Origin: Shewanella electrodiphila
Lineage (GTDB): Bacteria > Pseudomonadota > Gammaproteobacteria > Enterobacterales > Shewanellaceae
Assembly (NCBI RefSeq): GCF_023283985.1
Contig: NZ_JAKIKU010000001.1
Coordinates: forward strand, 248,001 to 312,000
Direction: 5' to 3'
Length of the DNA stretch: 64,000 nt
Shown here: piece by piece, positions 53,484 through 63,722 of the stretch
How the letters are laid out: each line of letters opens with the position of its first letter
Numbering within the stretch: position 1 is the stretch's first letter
Notes under the pieces: model-generated
Seen by the model: only the letters and a program-made list of their open reading frames with translations
The model's database searches: none
What the model was told of the DNA's origin: nothing
Position numbers and translations under genes: made by a program

Positions 53484-54497
53484 ATGCGGGTTTTAGGTAT
53501 TGAAACGTCTTGTGATGAAACAGGTATTGCTGTCTTTGATGATGAGCAAGGATTGTTGTCACATGCTTTATATAGTCAAGTAAAGTTACATGCTGATTAT
53601 GGCGGCGTAGTACCAGAACTAGCCTCACGTGATCATGTTCGCAAAATTGTGCCACTGATTAAACAAGCGTTAAAAGAAGCTAATTCTTCAGTGGATGACA
53701 TTGATGGCATTGCTTTCACAAAAGGCCCAGGCTTAATCGGTGCTTTACTGGTTGGTGCATGTGTTGGTCGTTCTTTAGCTTATTCATGGGATAAACCTGC
53801 AATTGGGGTTCATCATATGGAAGGCCATCTACTCGCGCCTATGCTTGAAGATGATGCACCAGAATTTCCATTTTTGGCTTTATTGGTTTCTGGCGGTCAC
53901 TCAATGTTAGTTAAAGTTGATGGTATCGGACAATACGAAGTGTTAGGTGAGTCGGTTGATGATGCAGCCGGAGAAGCGTTTGATAAAACAGCCAAATTGA
54001 TGGGCCTAGATTACCCTGGTGGTCCAAGACTTGCCAAGCTTGCTTCGAAAGGTGTGGAAGCAGGTTACAAATTCCCAAGACCCATGACAGATAAACCTGG
54101 GCTGAACTTTAGCTTTTCTGGTTTAAAAACATTTACTGCCAATACTATTGCAGCTGAACCTGATGATGAACAAACTCGGGCTAACATTGCTCGCGCTTTT
54201 GAAGAAGCTGTGGTTGATACGCTCGCGATTAAGTGTAAACGTGCATTAAAGCTGACGGGTTATAACCGTCTTGTCGTTGCAGGTGGAGTGAGCGCTAATA
54301 GCCGCTTAAGAGAAAACCTTGCTGAAATGATGCAACAGCTCAATGGTGAGGTGTTCTATCCACGTGGTGAGTTCTGTACAGACAATGGTGCGATGATTGC
54401 GTATGCTGGCTTACAGCGTTTAAAAGCTGGCCAGACAGAAGATTTAGAAGTTAAAGGGCAGCCGCGCTGGCCACTCGATACGTTAGAAGCCGTGTAA
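53484..54497 (+). CDS. tsaD: tRNA N6-adenosine threonylcarbamoyltransferase
   Basis: 337 residues. ASKHA fold with [15 protein letters not shown], metal-binding His pair in [18 protein letters not shown], and [17 protein letters not shown]. With TsaB, C and E it forms t6A at position 37 of ANN-decoding tRNAs. Divergent from rpsU. Confidence 0.98.
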   Translation: MRVLGIETSCDETGIAVFDDEQGLLSHALYSQVKLHADYGGVVPELASRDHVRKIVPLIKQALKEANSSVDDIDGIAFTKGPGLIGALLVGACVGRSLAYSWDKPAIGVHHMEGHLLAPMLEDDAPEFPFLALLVSGGHSMLVKVDGIGQYEVLGESVDDAAGEAFDKTAKLMGLDYPGGPRLAKLASKGVEAGYKFPRPMTDKPGLNFSFSGLKTFTANTIAAEPDDEQTRANIARAFEEAVVDTLAIKCKRALKLTGYNRLVVAGGVSANSRLRENLAEMMQQLNGEVFYPRGEFCTDNGAMIAYAGLQRLKAGQTEDLEVKGQPRWPLDTLEAV

Positions 54498-54518
54498 AAG
54501 AATAAGCATTCTAATAAT

Positions 54519-54548
54519 AAAAAACCTAAGCCATGGCTTAGGTTTTTT
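54519..54548. terminator. bidirectional rho-independent terminator
   Basis: A 30-bp perfect palindrome, AAAAAACCTAAGCCA (54519-54533) with its complement (54534-54548), flanked by A and T tracts between convergent tsaD and plsY. Confidence 0.9.
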
Positions 54549-54601
54549 AGTTTTAAAACTTAACATTTTCAAGTTAGCACTTGTTTTAAGTGAAAGCTTG
54601 A

Positions 54602-55219
54602 TTAGCTTTGTTCGTTGTTCGCTTTCTTTTTTCGCGACAACTTACTTTCTTCGCCAATTCTTAAGCGCTTAATGTTGTCTTTGTGTCTGATGACAATTAA
54701 CAGTGACAGCATCGCAACAGGGATGATAAATCGATCATCTAGCCACCATGTATACACAGGTGCGAGCATTGCGGTGAGAATCGCAGCAAGGGATGAATAA
54801 CGTGTCAGTAATACAAACACAATCCAAGTTGCGATGAGTGATAATGCTAAATCACCACCAATAGGGGCCATTGCACCAAATGCCGTTGCAACGCCTTTAC
54901 CACCCTGGAAATTAAAGAAGATAGGGAAGATATGCCCAAGACAAGCTGCGATAGCAATTAAGCCCAGCGATACAGCATCTTGCCCTAATAAATAACTGAA
55001 ATAACTCGGCGCAGCGCCTTTTAGCATGTCAAAAAATAACACTAATGCAGCTGAACTGGCGCCTCCAATTCTCAGCACATTGGTTGCACCTGGATTTCCT
55101 GAGCCTTCTGTACGCGGATCTGGCAACCCTCGTAATTTGCATACAAGAATAGCGCTTGAAATTGAACCGGCTAAGTAGGCGGTTATAATCATCAAAATAG
55201 TGATTGTAACAGCGCTCAA
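54602..55219 (-). CDS. plsY: acyl-phosphate glycerol-3-phosphate acyltransferase
   Basis: 205 residues with about five membrane helices. Motif 1 [13 protein letters not shown], motif 2 KG ([11 protein letters not shown]) and motif 3 [21 protein letters not shown] are all present. It makes lysophosphatidate from acyl-phosphate. Location next to tsaD and folB is the usual one in this group. Confidence 0.96.
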   Translation of the reverse strand: MSAVTITILMIITAYLAGSISSAILVCKLRGLPDPRTEGSGNPGATNVLRIGGASSAALVLFFDMLKGAAPSYFSYLLGQDAVSLGLIAIAACLGHIFPIFFNFQGGKGVATAFGAMAPIGGDLALSLIATWIVFVLLTRYSSLAAILTAMLAPVYTWWLDDRFIIPVAMLSLLIVIRHKDNIKRLRIGEESKLSRKKKANNEQS

Positions 55220-55459
55220 ATTGGTTTCCTTACTCGTCTTAGGGTATTATCGCCCATTAATTAATTTCACTTGAGATTAATTGTAATTACAGGGTTAATA
55301 AGCACTTTTGAATCGTGAGATGTTCCTTAGTGCAGCCGCTATCCTACTGCTTAAATTGCTCAGGAAAAAGGCTAAAACTATAATAACCGCTATTTGATGT
55401 CATTTTCAGCCTTTTAAGTTGAAATATTTTGGGTAAGACGTGTACAGCATGGAGTTCAC

Positions 55460-55813
55460 ATGGACAAAGTTTTAATTCGCGAGCTAAAAGTCGAAACGGT
55501 AATTGGTATTTATGAATGGGAAAAGCAAATTCATCAAACCTTGCTCATCGACTTAGATATGGCATGGGATAATAAGCTTGCTGCAGCGTCTGATGATTAC
55601 CAATATGCGCTTTGTTATGAAACCGTTTCGAATCGATTGACTGCATTGATTACAGAAAAGCCGATAGAACTCATTGAGACCGTAGCTGAAATGACAGCCC
55701 AATGTTTGATGTCTGAATTTAATGTTTTATGGGTTAAAGTCGCAGTTATGAAACCCGGTGCAGTACCAACGGCTAAATCAGTTGGCGTTGTTATTGAACG
55801 CGGTCATATCTAA
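55460..55813 (+). CDS. folB: dihydroneopterin aldolase
   Basis: 117 residues: VIGIYEWEKQIHQTLLIDLDM, CYETVSNRLTALI and a Lys near residue 100 (VAVMKPGAVPTAKSVGV). It cleaves dihydroneopterin in folate synthesis. GGAG precedes the ATG; folK follows 77 bases later. Confidence 0.95.
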   Translation: MDKVLIRELKVETVIGIYEWEKQIHQTLLIDLDMAWDNKLAAASDDYQYALCYETVSNRLTALITEKPIELIETVAEMTAQCLMSEFNVLWVKVAVMKPGAVPTAKSVGVVIERGHI

Positions 55814-55890
55814 ATCACATTTTATTGACAGCTTTCATGCTGAAATTAATTAATTTTTCATAATTGCTCTGTATATTACCGGATGAGTTA

Positions 55891-56394
55891 ATGGCACGTA
55901 TTTATATCAGTTTGGGAACTAACATTGATCCTGTAGAGCATATGCAGTCGGGGTTAGTGGATTTACATGAACATTTTGGTGATTTAACCTTATCGAGAAT
56001 GTTTGAAAGTGAAGCGGTTGGTTTTCAAGGTACAAATTTCTTAAATATGGTTGCAGCAGCAGATACTGATATGAGTATTGCTGATGTTGTTGCCACATTT
56101 AAGGGAATTGAGAAACAAAATGGACGTATTAGAGGCGAAAAAAAGTTTAGCCCTCGAAGTTTGGATATAGATTTACTGCTTTACGATGATGAAGTCTGTC
56201 ATCAGCCGATTGAGTTGCCTCGTGGTGAGATCCTTTATAATGCGTTTGTATTATGGCCCTTAGCTGAGATAGCTCCTATGCTGACGCATCCTATCACTCA
56301 ACAGTCGTATCAATACCTTTGGGAACACTATGATAAATCGAGCCAGCATATTTGGCCGATTGAGTTTGAATTTCCCGTGCTTGTTTCTCGTTAA
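55891..56394 (+). CDS. folK: 2-amino-4-hydroxy-6-hydroxymethyldihydropteridine pyrophosphokinase
   Basis: 167 residues from the ATG at 55891, which has GGATGAG upstream; the earlier ATG-like start at 55864 adds nine unsupported residues. Motifs: ARIYISLGTNIDPVEHM, NFLNMV, IEKQNGRIRGEKKFSPRSLDIDLLLYDD. It pyrophosphorylates the pterin for folate synthesis. Confidence 0.95.
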   Translation: MARIYISLGTNIDPVEHMQSGLVDLHEHFGDLTLSRMFESEAVGFQGTNFLNMVAAADTDMSIADVVATFKGIEKQNGRIRGEKKFSPRSLDIDLLLYDDEVCHQPIELPRGEILYNAFVLWPLAEIAPMLTHPITQQSYQYLWEHYDKSSQHIWPIEFEFPVLVSR

Positions 56395-56481
56395 GCTTGG
56401 GTGTTTTTAGTGTTAGTGAGTGATGCATTCGCAATTCATCAATTAGTCAGTTTTATCAAAATTTTATTTTAAAGGAACATC

Positions 56482-57282
56482 ATGGAAACGCTTCAGATTA
56501 TCTTTTTAGCGCTTATTCAAGGGCTAACAGAGTTTTTACCCATTTCAAGCTCTGCGCATTTAATTTTACCTTCGCAAATTTTAGGTTGGGAAGATCAAGG
56601 TTTATTTTTTGATGTTGCCGTGCACATTGGTTCATTGCTTGCTGTGGTGATCTACTTTAGAACCGAAATATGGGCGATGTTAACGGCTTGGATTGCGAGT
56701 ATTTTTAAAGGCGTTCATACCCAAGATAGTAAATTAGCTTGGTGGATTATTTTAGCAACCTTACCTGCGGTATTCTTTGGCTTTATGGCGAAAGACTTAA
56801 TTGAAACCTATTTACGTGGTCCTGGTGTTATTGCTATTACAACCGTTATCTTCGGCTTAATGTTGTGGGTAGGTGATAAAATGGCTCGCAATGAATTAAC
56901 TGAGTATCAAACCGGCTGGCGTAAAGCATTGTTGATTGGTTTTGCACAGGCGATGGCAATCATTCCGGGTACGTCTCGTTCTGGTATTACTATAACAGCC
57001 GCATTAATGCTTGGGCTAAACCGAGAAGCTGCAGCACGTTTTTCATTTTTAATGTCGATTCCTGTGATCCTAGGCGCAGCAATATTAATGAGCAAAGATG
57101 CTATCGCAGGTGACTTAGTCATGGACTACACTGAGTTGTTATTAGGCGTCGCTGTGTCATTTGTTGCGGCTTATACCTGTATTTTCTTCTTTTTGAAAAT
57201 CATTAGTAAAATCGGTATGACACCATTTGTATTGTATCGCTTAATGTTAGGCGCTGTATTATGTGGGTTTATTTTCCTGTAA
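56482..57282 (+). CDS. uppP: undecaprenyl-diphosphatase
   Basis: 266 residues with about eight membrane helices. The BacA/UppP motifs are [17 protein letters not shown] (residues 13-29) and [18 protein letters not shown] (about 165-182), holding the catalytic Glu, Ser/His and Arg. It dephosphorylates the C55 lipid carrier, here with a putative carrier transporter (12104) in the same window. AAAGGAAC precedes the ATG. Confidence 0.96.
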   Translation: METLQIIFLALIQGLTEFLPISSSAHLILPSQILGWEDQGLFFDVAVHIGSLLAVVIYFRTEIWAMLTAWIASIFKGVHTQDSKLAWWIILATLPAVFFGFMAKDLIETYLRGPGVIAITTVIFGLMLWVGDKMARNELTEYQTGWRKALLIGFAQAMAIIPGTSRSGITITAALMLGLNREAAARFSFLMSIPVILGAAILMSKDAIAGDLVMDYTELLLGVAVSFVAAYTCIFFFLKIISKIGMTPFVLYRLMLGAVLCGFIFL

Positions 57283-57306
57283 AATAATCCAGTTCGTCTA
57301 AATAAG

Positions 57307-57330
57307 AAAACGGGTATTGTTACCCGTTTT
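57307..57330 (+). terminator. rho-independent terminator of uppP
   Basis: Stem AAAACGGGTA (57307-57316), loop TTGT, TACCCGTTTT (57321-57330) followed by TTATT. Confidence 0.85.
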
Positions 57331-57389
57331 TTATTCTCTTAATTTCAGCAAATTGACCCATTTTTTATCTCAAAGGAAGCTTGCCCGTT

Positions 57390-58211
57390 ATGAACTCAAT
57401 TTTGATATGTCCAACATGCGCTGCTAAGTTGAATTTCCACGAGTCATCATCGGGTTATTATTGTGATAACAAACATCATATTGATAAGAACTCGCAAGGT
57501 TATTGGTCGTTTGTGACTTCAACTAAATTTAAAGGCTCAAGCGATACACGCCAGCAGTTACGCTCAAAACGCTTTTTAATGACATCAGGTATTTTTTCGC
57601 CTTTAGTCGAGCAATTGTCAGCGGCATTTAACTTAGCTGTAAAAGACAAAACCCATGTTAACCATCTCAATTACCAATGTGCTGATGGCTTTTACTTACG
57701 CGCCCTTATTCAAGGGGCAGATAACTCATCTGTAAACCATTGGGGCGTATCTGAAGCTGAAAATGCACTGTTTGCTGCCAGTAAAGACAGTACACCTGCT
57801 AACTTATTGCTTAGCCCTTTCAAGAAGTTGCCATTTGCAAATGAGTCACTGGATGTGATCACCCTGTTTGATGCACAACTAAAAGGCAAAGAGTGCTTAA
57901 GAACACTTAAAAAAGATGGGGTGTTATTGTTATTAGTACCAGCTCCAAGGCATTTATGGCAGCTAAAGCAAAAAGTGTATGAAAATTTATCTGAAAAGCC
58001 GCAACAGCTAAACCTACCTAAAGATGTCGAGTTAGTTTCATCGATGCCAATCACGTTTGCTGCTGATGTAACTGGCGAACAAGCGATAACATTATTAGAC
58101 ATGAATAACCTTAGCTGGCGAATTAATGATGAGCTAAAGCATGATATAAAGCAGAAAGCCATTGAAGCGTTGGAATTTGATTATTTATTGCTGACTGCAA
58201 AAGTAAAATAA
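57390..58211 (+). CDS. RlmA(I)-like protein with an eroded SAM motif
   Basis: About 273 residues. The N-terminal zinc finger (CPTCAAKLNF...GYYCDNKHH) and phrase HIDKNSQGYWSFV are those of 23S rRNA (guanine-N1) methyltransferase RlmA. In the Rossmann domain the expected SAM motif DIGCGEG is replaced by NYQCADGFYLRAL, while KKLPFANESLDVI and VPAPRHLWQLKQKVYENL remain. Methyl transfer may be lost or altered; the start could also be the TTG at 57381. Confidence 0.75.
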   Translation: MNSILICPTCAAKLNFHESSSGYYCDNKHHIDKNSQGYWSFVTSTKFKGSSDTRQQLRSKRFLMTSGIFSPLVEQLSAAFNLAVKDKTHVNHLNYQCADGFYLRALIQGADNSSVNHWGVSEAENALFAASKDSTPANLLLSPFKKLPFANESLDVITLFDAQLKGKECLRTLKKDGVLLLLVPAPRHLWQLKQKVYENLSEKPQQLNLPKDVELVSSMPITFAADVTGEQAITLLDMNNLSWRINDELKHDIKQKAIEALEFDYLLLTAKVK

Positions 58212-58310
58212 CTGTCTGGTTAGGGCTGAACTATTTCACCGTTTAATACCCGCACTTTGTATTACGTGCCTATGAATATTAGTCCGAGGTTATTTATTCC
58301 TAGGCTGTTT

Positions 58311-58366
58311 TTATCAGGGTATTTTTCAGGGGTATTTTATCAGGGGTATTATAATCAGGGTTATTT
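58311..58366. repeat. 12-14 bp imperfect tandem repeat
   Basis: About four degenerate copies of ATCAGGGGTATTTT lie in the gap 58212-58735, about 100 bases after the RlmA-like stop. No convincing gene lies in that gap. Confidence 0.7.
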
Positions 58367-58735
58367 CAAGGTTATTCATTTGGTAGCGATTAACCTGACG
58401 GCTTTTAAAGTCATGACATTTAATGTGGAACATAGGGATAACGCTATTTCACTTGTTTAGAATGATGCATTCTAGAGTGAAGGTAAAAGTGTGATGATTT
58501 TTACATAGTCAGACTATTAGCAAAGCATTAGATAAACTTTTGTTCTCAGGCAATGAAATTAAGTGAGCATAATCGATAGGTCGAAAAGACTTTATGGTGA
58601 GTGCGAAAGGGTAGGGATTAATTTATTAAACGCCAGAAACAATTAAGGCTTGAAATGGTAATTGACGAAACGTCTTATTACTATTATCAAGCCCTAATAA
58701 TCAACCTATATAAATAAGCTAATTTTCATGTATTC

Positions 58736-59002
58736 TTACTTTTTGTAAGAAGAAGCCATGTTGTCGATACGGTCGTTAGCACGAGATGCTTCAGCTTGAG
58801 CGTCCATAGCTGCAGCTTTAGTATCTTTAACATCAGCAGCAAGTTTGCTTTGATCTGATTTTAGTGAACTAACTTCAGCAGATAGTTGATCTACTTTGTT
58901 ACCTAGGTTAGCAACACTTTCTTCTAGAGCAGTAGTGTTTGCACAGCCACCTAAAAGAGCAGTCATAGCAACACCAGCAATCATTAGTACTTTCTTGTTC
59001 AT
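58736..59002 (-). CDS. lpp: major outer-membrane lipoprotein Lpp (Braun type)
   Basis: 88 residues from the ATG at 59002, with AAGGGA six bases upstream. The signal peptide VLMIAGVAMTALLGGC ends in a lipobox. The mature chain is a heptad coiled coil (VANLGNKVDQLSAEVSSLKSDQSKLAADV) and ends in SSYKK, whose last Lys can be linked to peptidoglycan. Confidence 0.93.
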   Translation of the reverse strand: MNKKVLMIAGVAMTALLGGCANTTALEESVANLGNKVDQLSAEVSSLKSDQSKLAADVKDTKAAAMDAQAEASRANDRIDNMASSYKK

Positions 59003-59088
59003 GGAAAATCCCTTCATTATAGGTTGTAATAAATTGCTGAAGCATATTGCCCAGCAGCGCTTTAATTATGTCACAGCTTTTAGAATTT

Positions 59089-59117
59089 GCTATACCAAAA
59101 ACTAATAAATATGACAA
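59089..59117 (-). promoter_or_regulatory. candidate sigma-70 promoter of lpp
   Basis: On the minus strand TTGTCA, 17 bases, TATAGC. The start site would be about 80 bases before the lpp ATG, giving an 80-base leader. Confidence 0.45.
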
Positions 59118-59287
59118 AAATCAACGTAAATCTAATAGATTGGAGCATATTCTTCGATTATTTCACCAATATTTCATCAAAGAGGTGTTTATTTATTAGC
59201 CTGATATTTTTTCAGTTTCCTAATCATAAGGTATTAGTTTGTACAAATAATGACAAGGTTGATTTTTAGTACTCAAGTATTAATGGA

Positions 59288-60520
59288 TTATAATTGTTTC
59301 AATGATTGCTTATATTGGTTTATTGCTTCAACTCTGCGGTTTGATAACTGCAGTTTTATTTCTGCACCTCTAAACCCTTCAGATATTATTTGTTGCACAT
59401 CTATATCTTTGGCAAGTTGATAGCAGTGGGTTAAATATTCACTTTGTGGATATTCAGCTGCTTCAAATCCTGTTCTGCCACGAATGTCAGCGTGACAGCA
59501 AATAAGCAAGTCATCTAAACGTTGAGGTTTTCGCCATACATCTGCTTTATCGAAAATCTTTATAATCGTTTCAGCTCTTAATTCTTGGGCATTATGAATG
59601 TTTTGATGTTGGTCGCTACACAATAAAGACAACTCTTTGTACTCGTTTGGTACTTTTATCCGCTGACATAGCTTTTTAATCACGGGTAAACCTTTTTGAC
59701 CATGACCATGATGTTTTGGCCACTGCTCTTTTGGCGTGATAGCTTTACCTAAGTCGTGCACCAAAGCAGCAAAGCGGATGGTTGTTTTACCTGTTAATTG
59801 TGCCGCAGACTGCAGTACCATCATAGTGTGGACGCCGGTATCGATTTCAGGGTGCCACTTTTCAGGTTGTGGCACACCAAATAGCGCATCAATTTCAGGA
59901 AACAGCACTTTTAAAGCGCCACATTTACGTAACTGTAGGAAAAACACCTCTGGGTGCTCTGTACTTAGGGCTTTATCAAGCTCTTGCCAGACTCTTTCTG
60001 GCGTCAGGTAATCTAGCTCACCTGACTCACTTATGTGTCTCATCAGTTCAATGGTTTCATCTGCTATTTCAAATCCGAGATGGGCAAATCTAGCCGCAAA
60101 ACGAGCGACTCGCAATACTCTTAAAGGATCTTCAATAAAGGCATCAGACACATGACGCAGGATACGATTCTCAAGGTCTTGTTGGCCTTGGTACGGGTCG
60201 AAGATTTGGCCGTTATCATCTTTAGCCATTGCATTGATAGTTAAGTCCCGTCTAAGTAGGTCTTGCTCTAATGTCACATCTTTATTTGCTTCACAGCTAA
60301 ACCCGCCATAGCCTTGACCGCTTTTTCTTTCTGTACGCGCAAGGGCATACTCTTGTTGTGTCTTAGGGTGTAAAAATACCGGAAAATCCCTACCAACTTG
60401 GCTGAAGCCTAAATCAAACATCTCTTCTACAGAGCCACCCACCACAACATAATCTTTATCTTTTATGGGCAAGGATAAAAGCTGATCTCGAACTGCGCCG
60501 CCCACTAAATAGATTTCCAT
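59288..60520 (-). CDS. cca: multifunctional CCA-adding tRNA nucleotidyltransferase
   Basis: 410 residues. Class II nucleotidyltransferase head: [47 protein letters not shown]. The C-terminal HD domain ([11 protein letters not shown]) adds phosphohydrolase activity as in E. coli. It builds or repairs the CCA end of tRNAs. Divergent from gspA. Confidence 0.97.
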   Translation of the reverse strand: MEIYLVGGAVRDQLLSLPIKDKDYVVVGGSVEEMFDLGFSQVGRDFPVFLHPKTQQEYALARTERKSGQGYGGFSCEANKDVTLEQDLLRRDLTINAMAKDDNGQIFDPYQGQQDLENRILRHVSDAFIEDPLRVLRVARFAARFAHLGFEIADETIELMRHISESGELDYLTPERVWQELDKALSTEHPEVFFLQLRKCGALKVLFPEIDALFGVPQPEKWHPEIDTGVHTMMVLQSAAQLTGKTTIRFAALVHDLGKAITPKEQWPKHHGHGQKGLPVIKKLCQRIKVPNEYKELSLLCSDQHQNIHNAQELRAETIIKIFDKADVWRKPQRLDDLLICCHADIRGRTGFEAAEYPQSEYLTHCYQLAKDIDVQQIISEGFRGAEIKLQLSNRRVEAINQYKQSLKQL

Positions 60521-60721
60521 AAACGTCTTTACCCTGATTAAATTAACTCATCACAGTTTATCATTCGGCATTAATCTAGAATGCCTTGTGTAAACACAGT
60601 TTAAATTGTGCATTATTAATGTAAATCTTAGCACGACTAACATTTCTGCTGCTAAATTTTGACAAGCACTACAGCAAGCTATAACTTGAGCCGTCAGTTT
60701 TAAATAAGGATTTTTGGCCAG

Positions 60722-62326
60722 ATGTATAAAGCATTTTATGGATTGAATGATAATCCATTTTCAATCGCGCCCAACCCGCATTATTTATTTCTCAGTGATC
60801 GTCACCGAGAAGCATTAGCTCACTTAACTTATGGTTTAGGAGAAACGGGTGGCTTTGTATTATTAACTGGTGAAGTCGGCACAGGTAAAACTACAGTATC
60901 ACGTTGTTTATTAAAACAATTACCAGATAATACTGACACTGCTTTTATTCTCAATCCTTCTTTAACTGAACAAGAGTTATTAGCAACGCTTTGTGATGAG
61001 CTAAAGATTCAATATGGTGAAGACCCATCGATTAAGCAGCTAACTGATTTAATTAGCCAGTACTTGTTGAATAATCATCAAAATGACCGTAATACCGTGC
61101 TTATTATTGATGAAGCCCAACATCTTCGTCCTGAGGTGTTAGAGCAACTTCGATTATTGACCAACTTAGAAACTGATACTAAAAAATTGCTCCAAGTGAT
61201 TTTAATTGGTCAACCTGAATTGCAGCAGTTGCTCAAACGTCAAGAATTAAGGCAGCTAGCACAACGTATTACAGCTCGTTACCATTTGTTGCCGCTAACA
61301 GTTGAAGAAATTCAATTGTATGTTCAGCACCGCCTACAAGTTGCTGGCCGATTCGAGCCGTTATTCACTAAAAAGGCCTGTAAAGCGCTACATAAATTCA
61401 GTGGTGGTATTCCAAGATTGACCAACCTTTTATGTGAACGAGCATTAATGGCGGGTTATGGCCAATCTAAAGTGCCGATTGATCACCACATGATTAAGCA
61501 AGCAGCAGCAGAAGTCTTAGGTGATATTCCTGTTGAAAGCAGCAATAAATGGCCAATGGCGATAGCGGCTTCGTTAGTTGTGGCTTTCGGTGTGTCATTT
61601 TATTTATTCCTGCCTGAATCCCAAACTGAGTCCCAAACTAAACCAAGTGCAACAACAAACTCAGCAGTGAAACAAGAACAGAAAAAAACGCAGACTCCAT
61701 CAAATGGTAGTCAAAGTATTGTTCGCTCAGCGATGGCACAAAGTCGCAGTATTGATAATGCCTTTGCAGGCCTGTTTGCACTTTGGGATAAGCAACCTAT
61801 TATTGGTTTAACAGCGTGTCAGGCGGCGAAACAGCAAGGTTTACAGTGCCATCAACAGCAAGGTAATTGGAATAGCATTGCACGTTTAAACTACCCTGCG
61901 GTTGTTTACTTAGAAGATCAGCAAGCCAATCAGTTTTACGGTGTGGTTGTTGCTCGAGAAGGTGAACAAATCTTACTCCAGTTGAGTGAGCAGCAATTAT
62001 GGGTGAATAAAGATTGGTTTAATCGCCACTTTAGCGGCACGTTTGAATTACTTTGGAAAGCATCTGGTGATATTCCAAGAGAGATTAGCCGTACTTCTAA
62101 CTTGTCTCAAATTCAATGGTTAGAAACAAGCTTAGCTATTATTAGTCAACGAGCACCTAGACTGGTTAATTCTTTTGATAATAATTTAGAGCAGGAACTA
62201 ATGGCCTTTCAGCGTCAACATGGTCTTAAATCAGATGGCATTGCCGGTAATCAAACCTTAGTACAAATTAATTTATACCTTAATCAACAAGGCCCTAGAT
62301 TAAGTCGTCAAGCAGGTCGTAGCTAA
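60722..62326 (+). CDS. gspA: type II secretion system ATPase GspA/ExeA
   Basis: 534 residues. The AAA ATPase half has Walker A LLTGEVGTGKTTVSR and Walker B VLIIDEAQHL. A membrane helix (WPMAIAASLVVAFGVSFYLFL) near residue 278 leads to a periplasmic part ending in a peptidoglycan-binding domain (LEQELMAFQRQHGLKSDGIAGNQTL). With GspB it inserts the secretin through peptidoglycan. Its stop overlaps gspB by one base. Confidence 0.94.
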   Translation: MYKAFYGLNDNPFSIAPNPHYLFLSDRHREALAHLTYGLGETGGFVLLTGEVGTGKTTVSRCLLKQLPDNTDTAFILNPSLTEQELLATLCDELKIQYGEDPSIKQLTDLISQYLLNNHQNDRNTVLIIDEAQHLRPEVLEQLRLLTNLETDTKKLLQVILIGQPELQQLLKRQELRQLAQRITARYHLLPLTVEEIQLYVQHRLQVAGRFEPLFTKKACKALHKFSGGIPRLTNLLCERALMAGYGQSKVPIDHHMIKQAAAEVLGDIPVESSNKWPMAIAASLVVAFGVSFYLFLPESQTESQTKPSATTNSAVKQEQKKTQTPSNGSQSIVRSAMAQSRSIDNAFAGLFALWDKQPIIGLTACQAAKQQGLQCHQQQGNWNSIARLNYPAVVYLEDQQANQFYGVVVAREGEQILLQLSEQQLWVNKDWFNRHFSGTFELLWKASGDIPREISRTSNLSQIQWLETSLAIISQRAPRLVNSFDNNLEQELMAFQRQHGLKSDGIAGNQTLVQINLYLNQQGPRLSRQAGRS

Positions 62327-63480
62327 TGTCTATATTGCTAGATGCGGTGACAAAAGAAAAACAACAGCAAATGGGTGAGCTTCCTGATGCTGTGTTAACA
62401 CCTAGAGCGAACTATCAGCAAGTGAATGGTCATCGCCCTTGGCTTAAGTATGTGCTGTTAGCTGTGGTTATTGCGCTAGGTATCGCTTCAGCTTGGGGCT
62501 TGTCTAAACTTATTGTGCCTACGAGCAATATAGGTCAAGCGAAAGAGACGCAAAATAATACAGGCAACGAGCAGACTCAAACTAGTCAAAGCCAATCAAT
62601 GACTCCTGCTCGTCGTTCTTCAGAGACGCAAAGTGAAGTTCGTATCGCCAATAAAGTTGCACTGCCTATCGCTAAATCCTTATCGCAAGTGAATGGGACA
62701 ACACAATATGTATCCCGCAGCAGTCAGCCGGCGACGAATGAAACAACCTATGATTATCGACTGAGCAATCAAGGTGGTGAAATGACACCGAGTCAGTCAA
62801 GTGGGCAATCTAGTCAGCAATATCAAACAGAACCTAAACAGCAGTCTCAAGCAGACAATAGACAAGCAGCACCTGCGAAAAATCAATCCGTTAGCCGAAA
62901 TGTTGACGCTGAAGCAAGTGGTGCTAATCAGCTAACAGCTGCTGAGTTACAGGCTTTATATGGCGATGATGCGATTATATTAGGCGCTAACTCTAACTAT
63001 AAAAAAACGTCAGATCTTGATGCACTGCGGATGAAAGTGAGTGCGGCGGCAAGTGATGTCAATTATGAACAGCAAAGCCAAACGACTTCAAGCATTGATG
63101 CAAGTAACACAGCTGCAGATGATGCGAGTAATGCGAATAACTTAATGGCTGCCTTTGAAGCTGCGTTAAAAGAAGTAGAGTATGAAAGCTCTGCCAATGC
63201 ACCTGTGACAGAAGAAAAGCTTGATCCTATTCCTACCACTAGCAAAGATGAAATCCCATCTTATGGTCAACTGCCTGCAAGTGTGCAATTGCGGGTCCCT
63301 GAATTTAATATTCAGGCACATGTGTACTCATCAGCTGCTGAAAACCGTTGGTTGAATGTTGATGGTGAAGAACTGCAAGAAGGGGATAGCATTCAGGGTA
63401 GTCTCAATATCATAGAAATAAGGCCTCGAGATGTGGTGCTAGAAATTGATGGCGAAAAATTTAAAGTACCCGCGATATAA
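62326..63480 (+). CDS. gspB: type II secretion system protein GspB/ExeB
   Basis: 384 residues. The N-terminus MSILLDAVTKEKQQQ is conserved in GspB/ExeB. One membrane helix lies at about 41-61 (YVLLAVVIALGIASAWGL), then a long Gln/Ser-rich periplasmic linker, and the C-terminal domain PASVQLRVPEFNIQAHVYSSAAENRWLNVDG...IEIRPRDVVLEIDGEKFKVP. It partners GspA. Confidence 0.93.
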   Translation: MSILLDAVTKEKQQQMGELPDAVLTPRANYQQVNGHRPWLKYVLLAVVIALGIASAWGLSKLIVPTSNIGQAKETQNNTGNEQTQTSQSQSMTPARRSSETQSEVRIANKVALPIAKSLSQVNGTTQYVSRSSQPATNETTYDYRLSNQGGEMTPSQSSGQSSQQYQTEPKQQSQADNRQAAPAKNQSVSRNVDAEASGANQLTAAELQALYGDDAIILGANSNYKKTSDLDALRMKVSAAASDVNYEQQSQTTSSIDASNTAADDASNANNLMAAFEAALKEVEYESSANAPVTEEKLDPIPTTSKDEIPSYGQLPASVQLRVPEFNIQAHVYSSAAENRWLNVDGEELQEGDSIQGSLNIIEIRPRDVVLEIDGEKFKVPAI

Positions 63481-63513
63481 ATCACTTAGTTTTTGATGAC
63501 TATTTAGCAATAT

Positions 63514-63536
63514 AAAAGGCGCCGATAGCGCCTTTT
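63514..63536 (+). terminator. rho-independent terminator of gspAB
   Basis: Stem AAAAGGCGC (63514-63522), loop CGATA, GCGCCTTTT (63528-63536) followed by TTTT. Confidence 0.85.
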
Positions 63537-63651
63537 TTTTATATGCAAATTACGCGCTGTTAAGTGTTTTAGTCATTTGATTAATAACTGTGTTTAACCT
63601 AAAGATTGAACCAGTTGATTTAGTATTAGCAGCAATCAAACGTTCAATAAA

Positions 63652-63677
63652 AAAGGACTGGCCTGAGCCAGTCCTTT
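63652..63677 (-). terminator. rho-independent terminator of hemL
   Basis: Stem AAAGGACTGGC (63652-63662), loop CTGA, GCCAGTCCTTT (63667-63677), with T-rich tail on the minus strand. Confidence 0.85.
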
Positions 63678-63722
63678 ATCAAGTCTCTAAAGTGCTATCT
63701 TAGATAGCTAACTTGTAAGTAC

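Noticed and set aside
58257..58460. 67-codon plus-strand reading frame rich in Tyr/Phe/Gly
   Set aside because: It is the translation of the imperfect tandem repeat; no ribosome site.
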